This document shows positions 8,267 to 11,989 of a stretch of 11,989 bases of DNA, piece after piece (within the stretch, counting starts at the first letter, position 1; each line of letters begins with the position of its first letter). The stretch is from Goniomonas avonlea (Eukaryota > Cryptophyceae > Goniomonadida > Goniomonadaceae), in assembly GCA_003573635.1 (NCBI GenBank), contig QUTJ01031473.1, positions 1 through 11,989 of the forward strand, read 5' to 3'. Position numbers and translations under genes: made by a program. The notes beneath the pieces are model-generated. The model saw nothing but the letters and a program-made list of their open reading frames with translations. It had not been told where the DNA came from and searched no databases.

Positions 8267-11200
8267 GAAGATCGAATTGGTTTGTGGCTTCTGCGGTGAA
8301 CCCTCAGGGCTACATTTCGTCCCAGAACCAGCTTCCACTGGTTCAATCCCTCAACCAAACCCCGCCCACGGCACTCCAGCCTCTGGAACTGCTACGAACG
8401 GTCTCCACCTTCCGTTCAATGTACCATATCCTCCCTCAGCAGTCTTCCCCAGCAAAGACGTCCACGAAGAATTTTTCAACCCAAGATCTGTGGGCACCAA
8501 CGTCGATGCTTGTGATCAATCTTCCGGCGACTCTCCGTCTTTGGATCGATCACAATCTTCTCAGCTGCCTCCAGCTCTTCTGGTCAAACCGTCACTACCC
8601 TCAACGTTCAGTCTCCGCGCAAAGAAGAGACGGAAACCTTGCGTGAAGTGCGGTTCCCTCGAGCTTCCGCTTCAGCTCACCGACAGACCAACGCCGTCCG
8701 TCGCCAATTACTTCATCAATGACGATTTTAACATTGGCGACTTCTTCGACCAGGAGATGGACCCCAACCTCGAGGATTGGGACCACCTCGTCCACAATCA
8801 ACGCCGTCCACCAGGTCTACGCGGTAACCTGAGAACAGCCAAAGCACGACGGAAGTTCTTAAAGTACGAGCTAAAACGAGAAGTGAAGCAAGCCAGCGCG
8901 CGCGTCACTCTAACCTTCGTTCATGACGCTCTTGAGCTCCTCGGACCTATGCTTGCCATCGCCAACCGTAAGCTCCGGACTGCTTTCAAGGTGTCGATCA
9001 CCTGGTCTCTGCTCGAGCCTACGCACCTTGCGCTCTTACAGTGCAAATGGCGGGCCTCTCACAAGTGGGAACTCGAGCCCACTCGCATGAATCCTCGCAC
9101 CCTCAAAGATTTCAAGGTTCGACTTCCATCGTTGCTCACGAAAGAACTGCTGAAGTTTCAAGAAGCTCGCGGCCTCGAGCAAGGGCACATTGACCTCCCT
9201 CGTCAACCTGCCTCCGTTCCCGGGGAGAAGCCCCCTGTTCTCTCGCCAGAAGACGGGGCGCCCTGTGCGTGCATCCTCATCGACAGAAAGTTCCGCCAAC
9301 ACCCTTCAGGCCACGTTTGGACTCACGATCGGGAGTTCGTGCGCACCTTAGGGAACTTATTCAACTTGAGCTCCACCTTCTCCGATCGCCTCATTGAACT
9401 ACTGGCTTTTGGTTTTGGCCACAGAGAACGTCAACGCTTTGATCGCGCTAAGGTTAAGGAACAACTTGACAGCTTCATCGAGCAGGTTGTCACGGCTTTC
9501 GGATCGGTCGACTGCGTCAACGAGCTCCGCAGCACTTTGACCCAATTGTCCAACGAAGTCCTCAACCACGCCGAGATCAACGACAACACCCCCACTCCTC
9601 TCACGGCCACAAAGGACTTCACCAAGTTCATGAACAGCACAGCTCACCTATGGGGACTTCGCCGGTGTGACAAGGCCGCCAACAATTTCGCGTTCGTCTG
9701 CGAATGGCTATTGGAAGACCTCACTCTGGCCGACCTTATATCCCAGCCCAACACCTTCGTGCGACAAGATTTCAAGGCTGACACCGCAGCCCAAGTCATC
9801 ACGGAAGCAGTTCATGACCTTGGCTGGTGGTTTAAGTGCGATGAAGTTCAAGATCGGCTCGACCTGGTCGACCCTAGCATGCTTCGCACTCGTGCTTCGG
9901 CCTCACTCTTTACCCGCTTTCCCAACGCACCGCTCAAGCCTCGTCGCCCAATCAGGGTCCAGAGTCTTACCGGAAACGGGCCATGTGACACGCTTGCTCA
10001 CGAAGTCCCCCCTGTCTGCCAGCCAGCCGCGTTACCGAGAAGTAAGACCGTGACCAGTTCTGCTCATACGGCCAATTCAGCTCACGCTCAACCTCCACGT
10101 GATTCACCTCAAGACTCACGCCCTCGGCTCGACTCACCGCGCGTTGCGAACTCCCCCGAGTGGTGCATTGCGTACATGACCCAGCTCGTCAAAGCACACA
10201 AGAAGCCTCCAACCCTACGGTTCCTCAACTCATCACTCTACTGTGCAACGACTCGCCTGTCCAAATGGCTTCAAGGCGGACTCAAAGCCATACGAGACGA
10301 ACGTGTTCGACTTTGTGACCACCTGTTCCATCAAACAGGAGTCAGCCTCAACTTCACGATCGATGAATCAGCGGACATTCTAGTGCTTGCGCCTGAAAAG
10401 ATTACCTCGATCAACATTGACGACTTCACTCGACTGTACACGTCTCTCCCACTGCACGATGAACGAGAGGGCCTCATCGCAGCCATCAAGTTCTGGGCAA
10501 ACCTCACTTTCGCCTCAGCAAGAAGACGCCTCGGTCCCACAGCCTTGCTGGTCGCCTCCATGGACGGCCTCCACTGGAACTGGAGATCTATGCCTTCTCG
10601 CCACCCGTTGGAGATCAACGTGACCCCTGAGCTCATAGTTCGCTGCTTCACCGTCGAAGTAACACACAATTATTTCGAGGTCGCAAGTCAAGTTTGGCTA
10701 CAAATCTGTGGCATACCTATGGGAAGCTCGACCTCGGTCGACGGTTGCGATCTCCTTTTAGGCATGCACGAGTTCCTGGCTCAATGGAGACTTATTACTT
10801 CGAATCGAATTGCTGATCTCGAAGAAGCAAGACGACGCAACAACAACCACCGTTTCGTGGATGACCACATGTCTTTCAATAACCCCGGCTACTTGTTCGA
10901 CATGATCCGCATCTTCAATCTTGGCAAATTCCTCGACATCGAGGATCAGTCCAACTACGAAAAGCTGCTGGACGCTGCCACCACTCCATCCCCTTCGACC
11001 CTATCCTCAGCTCCAGCTCCAGTCCACAGCTCGCCGTCCCCTGCTCCCACTTCATCCACCTCGACGACCCCTCTAGCAGAAGTCGCAACCGCGCCCTCCA
11101 TCAACAAGAGAGGCCGACCAGGACTGGGTGGCAACTTCATGGACCTGTCTCTCAGCTTCGATGAATCGGGAACACTGATCTCAAGGTTTTTCAAGAAAAA

Positions 11201-11720
11201 CCTACCTTTCGAAGTCATCAAGTACCAGCACGGGTCGACCAACGCCCCAGCTCAAATGACCCACGGTATCATTATTTCCCAGGTCACGCGAATCATTCGT
11301 CTCTCCACCGACCCTACGGACTTCGTCGCCACCATTGGTTCTTTGCTCAACTTCATGACGCACCAGAAGCGCCTCGACTATTTCGTCCTCCTTCAAAACA
11401 TATCAAGAACCCTACGGGCCGAACGTGCTGCTGAGCGTTTCAACACCTCGGACTCCGCACTGATCACGGCAATCGAGACCAAAGCCAACGTGTCACCAGC
11501 CTCACGTCGCATCTCCATCAACCTGGCTAACCAACGCTTGCACAACGACTTCACCTCTAGGATTTGCGCAAATCCTAAACGACCCAACCCCGCCGCCACC
11601 ACCAACCTCGCAAGCTGTTCTCACCAGAGCTCCAGTGGAAAGAGCAGCAGGAAACGCAAAGCCAAGCGCGCAAGGCTTCAGCTTACCACGGCGATCAACA
11701 ATCAGTCCGAGGACTTGTGA
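8250..11720 (+). CDS. ORF2: Penelope-like reverse transcriptase without visible GIY-YIG endonuclease
   Basis: This is a protein of 1156 aa, and the start is fixed by TGA immediately before the ATG. The N-terminus has two separated Cys pairs (C12-x2-C15; C131-x2-C134) around disordered sequence. Residues 371-394 carry FNLSS followed by a GFGH segment, like the NLS-x-GL motif upstream of the RT in PLEs. C473-D-K475 with AANNFAFVC matches the PLE DK motif, and R657-F-L-N-S starts the fingers. Motif A is D725-x3-LYTSLP. Motif B is Q818-x2-GIPMGSS, with M824-G-S. Motif C is FVDD (D871-D872). The thumb region starts at NFMDLSLSF (962-970) and runs through to about 1080. This order and the MGS motif B fit PLE/telomerase-type RTs rather than LTR or typical LINE enzymes. 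A Ser/Thr/Pro-rich insert of about 50 residues separates motif C from the thumb. The last 75 residues are basic (SSRKRKAKRAR) and contain no GIY-YIG, RNase H or integrase motif. All catalytic Asp residues are present and the frame is uninterrupted, so it is potentially active. EN-lacking PLEs are known at telomeres (Athena, Coprina). Confidence 0.85.
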   Translation: MMRRTKKIELVCGFCGEPSGLHFVPEPASTGSIPQPNPAHGTPASGTATNGLHLPFNVPYPPSAVFPSKDVHEEFFNPRSVGTNVDACDQSSGDSPSLDRSQSSQLPPALLVKPSLPSTFSLRAKKRRKPCVKCGSLELPLQLTDRPTPSVANYFINDDFNIGDFFDQEMDPNLEDWDHLVHNQRRPPGLRGNLRTAKARRKFLKYELKREVKQASARVTLTFVHDALELLGPMLAIANRKLRTAFKVSITWSLLEPTHLALLQCKWRASHKWELEPTRMNPRTLKDFKVRLPSLLTKELLKFQEARGLEQGHIDLPRQPASVPGEKPPVLSPEDGAPCACILIDRKFRQHPSGHVWTHDREFVRTLGNLFNLSSTFSDRLIELLAFGFGHRERQRFDRAKVKEQLDSFIEQVVTAFGSVDCVNELRSTLTQLSNEVLNHAEINDNTPTPLTATKDFTKFMNSTAHLWGLRRCDKAANNFAFVCEWLLEDLTLADLISQPNTFVRQDFKADTAAQVITEAVHDLGWWFKCDEVQDRLDLVDPSMLRTRASASLFTRFPNAPLKPRRPIRVQSLTGNGPCDTLAHEVPPVCQPAALPRSKTVTSSAHTANSAHAQPPRDSPQDSRPRLDSPRVANSPEWCIAYMTQLVKAHKKPPTLRFLNSSLYCATTRLSKWLQGGLKAIRDERVRLCDHLFHQTGVSLNFTIDESADILVLAPEKITSINIDDFTRLYTSLPLHDEREGLIAAIKFWANLTFASARRRLGPTALLVASMDGLHWNWRSMPSRHPLEINVTPELIVRCFTVEVTHNYFEVASQVWLQICGIPMGSSTSVDGCDLLLGMHEFLAQWRLITSNRIADLEEARRRNNNHRFVDDHMSFNNPGYLFDMIRIFNLGKFLDIEDQSNYEKLLDAATTPSPSTLSSAPAPVHSSPSPAPTSSTSTTPLAEVATAPSINKRGRPGLGGNFMDLSLSFDESGTLISRFFKKNLPFEVIKYQHGSTNAPAQMTHGIIISQVTRIIRLSTDPTDFVATIGSLLNFMTHQKRLDYFVLLQNISRTLRAERAAERFNTSDSALITAIETKANVSPASRRISINLANQRLHNDFTSRICANPKRPNPAATTNLASCSHQSSSGKSSRKRKAKRARLQLTTAINNQSEDL
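11558..11577. repeat. Perfect 20-bp palindrome in the ORF2 3' coding region
   Basis: TAGGATTTGCGCAAATCCTA is perfectly self-complementary with no spacer. It lies in the part of ORF2 that encodes the basic C-terminal tail. It may be a dimeric protein-binding site, an RNA dimerisation element or a chance event. Confidence 0.9.
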
Positions 11721-11842
11721 ATATGCGTAATCAACTTCGGTTGCCCGCAAACCTCCTAACCTCGCGACTACCCCAACCCCAACTCCTTTGATCGTCTTAT
11801 CTAACCTCGTCTCCTTCTCAATTGGAGGCTAGGCGATGAGCG

Positions 11843-11879
11843 TTCACGAGCTCTGCCTTCGGGCACGACTCCGAGTGAG
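11843..11879 (+). other. Extended stem-loop capped by a C(UUCG)G tetraloop
   Basis: The inner stem TGCC (11854-11857) and GGCA (11862-11865) encloses the exceptionally stable TTCG loop. After an internal loop (CTC/CGA), GAG (11848-11850) pairs with CTC (11869-11871). After a CGA bulge, TTCAC (11843-11847) pairs with GTGAG (11875-11879, one G-U). The nested symmetry suggests a selected RNA structure. An alternative pairing of GCTCTG (11849-11855 area) with CAGAGC (11881-11886) is possible. Confidence 0.6.
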
Positions 11880-11919
11880 CCAGAGCCCTACTTATCTGTT
11901 AACTCAGAAAAGTAGTGGA

Positions 11920-11936
11920 GTTATGCTTCGCATAAC
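11920..11936 (+). other. 7-bp perfect hairpin near the 3' end
   Basis: GTTATGC (11920-11926), loop TTC and GCATAAC (11930-11936) form a perfect stem. It lies 22 bases before the CT run. It lacks a following T-tract, so it is not a bacterial-type terminator. It is more likely part of the RNA structure used by the RT or for 3' end formation. Confidence 0.65.
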
Positions 11937-11955
11937 GGGAGAGTCAGGCTGGGGG

Positions 11956-11958
<3 letters not shown>

Positions 11959-11989
<31 letters not shown>
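11959..11989. repeat. (CT)n microsatellite at the window end
   Basis: A pure CT run of 31 bases continues to the last base of the window. It may be the simple-repeat tail of the retroelement, a target microsatellite, or a repeat that stopped the assembly. Confidence 0.95.

Larger units (their letters stand above)
2354..11989 (+). mobile_element. Putative Penelope-like retroelement (ORF1 + ORF2 + structured 3' tail), boundaries not resolved
   Basis: The overlapping ORF1 and RT-encoding ORF2, followed by a structured non-coding tail ending in a simple repeat, have the form of an intact bicistronic retroelement. The 5' boundary is unknown. It may include ORF A and extend beyond base 1. I found no direct or inverted terminal repeats between the two ends of the window and no target-site duplication. 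The 3' boundary could be the (CT)n run. The multi-kilobase, multi-ORF form recalls terminons of rotifers, but no hammerhead ribozyme or telomeric repeats were seen. Confidence 0.65.
11721..11989 (+). other. Structured 3' non-coding tail of the element
   Basis: These 269 bases after the ORF2 stop have no gene. The first 100 bases are C-rich and unstructured to the eye. From about 11820 on there are two strong hairpins, then a G-rich spacer (GGCTGGGGGCTC) and a (CT)n run. Because RTs of this kind select their RNA by 3' structure, this is a plausible RT recognition region (inference). No AATAAA polyadenylation signal is present. Confidence 0.55.

Noticed and set aside
11920-11936. Hairpin as a bacterial intrinsic terminator
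   Set aside because: No T-tract follows, and the gene content is eukaryotic.

Overview
The window looks like eukaryotic nuclear DNA carrying one large, multi-gene retroelement, with every supported gene on the + strand. The evidence is three long open frames with rich low-complexity protein, nuclear-type zinc fingers and localisation signals, no Shine-Dalgarno or operon style, and a reverse transcriptase of the Penelope-like (PLE) type. The + strand is strongly pyrimidine-rich, especially in the first 1.6 kb. The host cannot be named from this alone. A fungus (for example a basidiomycete) or a unicellular alga or other protist fits best. One undetermined base (3787) and the end of the window inside a (CT)n run suggest a draft contig whose end falls in a simple repeat.

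Layout. (1) Bases 1-1647 hold ORF A, about 525 aa from the first ATG, but open to the window edge. It has a disordered basic N-terminal half and a C-terminal domain with an NPPW motif and other features like a Rossmann-fold adenine methyltransferase; this call is tentative. (2) Bases 1648-2353 have no convincing gene and contain a 28-nt tandem duplication. (3) Bases 2354-8266 hold ORF1 (1970 aa). It has a proline-rich N-terminus, an unrecognised folded region, two tandem B-box-type zinc fingers, a SUMO-interaction-like motif, a long basic Ser/Pro/Lys region with nuclear localisation signals, and a GRF-like four-cysteine module. (4) Bases 8250-11720 hold ORF2 (1156 aa), a PLE-type reverse transcriptase with motifs A, B and C, a DK motif, an N-terminal NLSS motif and a thumb. 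No GIY-YIG endonuclease is visible. It overlaps the end of ORF1 by 17 nt at TGAATGATG, with its ATG immediately after an in-frame stop. (5) Bases 11721-11989 form a structured tail with two clear hairpins, ending in (CT)15.

How the parts may work together (inference). ORF1 and ORF2 look like the two cistrons of one retrotransposon: a nuclear, nucleic-acid-binding and possibly SUMO-reading partner, translated upstream of an endonuclease-lacking RT by stop-restart coupling. ORF A may be a third gene of the same element or a neighbour. Endonuclease-lacking PLEs are known from chromosome ends (Athena, Coprina, the giant terminons), so a telomere-associated multi-ORF PLE is the leading hypothesis. 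The window has no telomeric array and no recognisable hammerhead ribozyme to confirm it.
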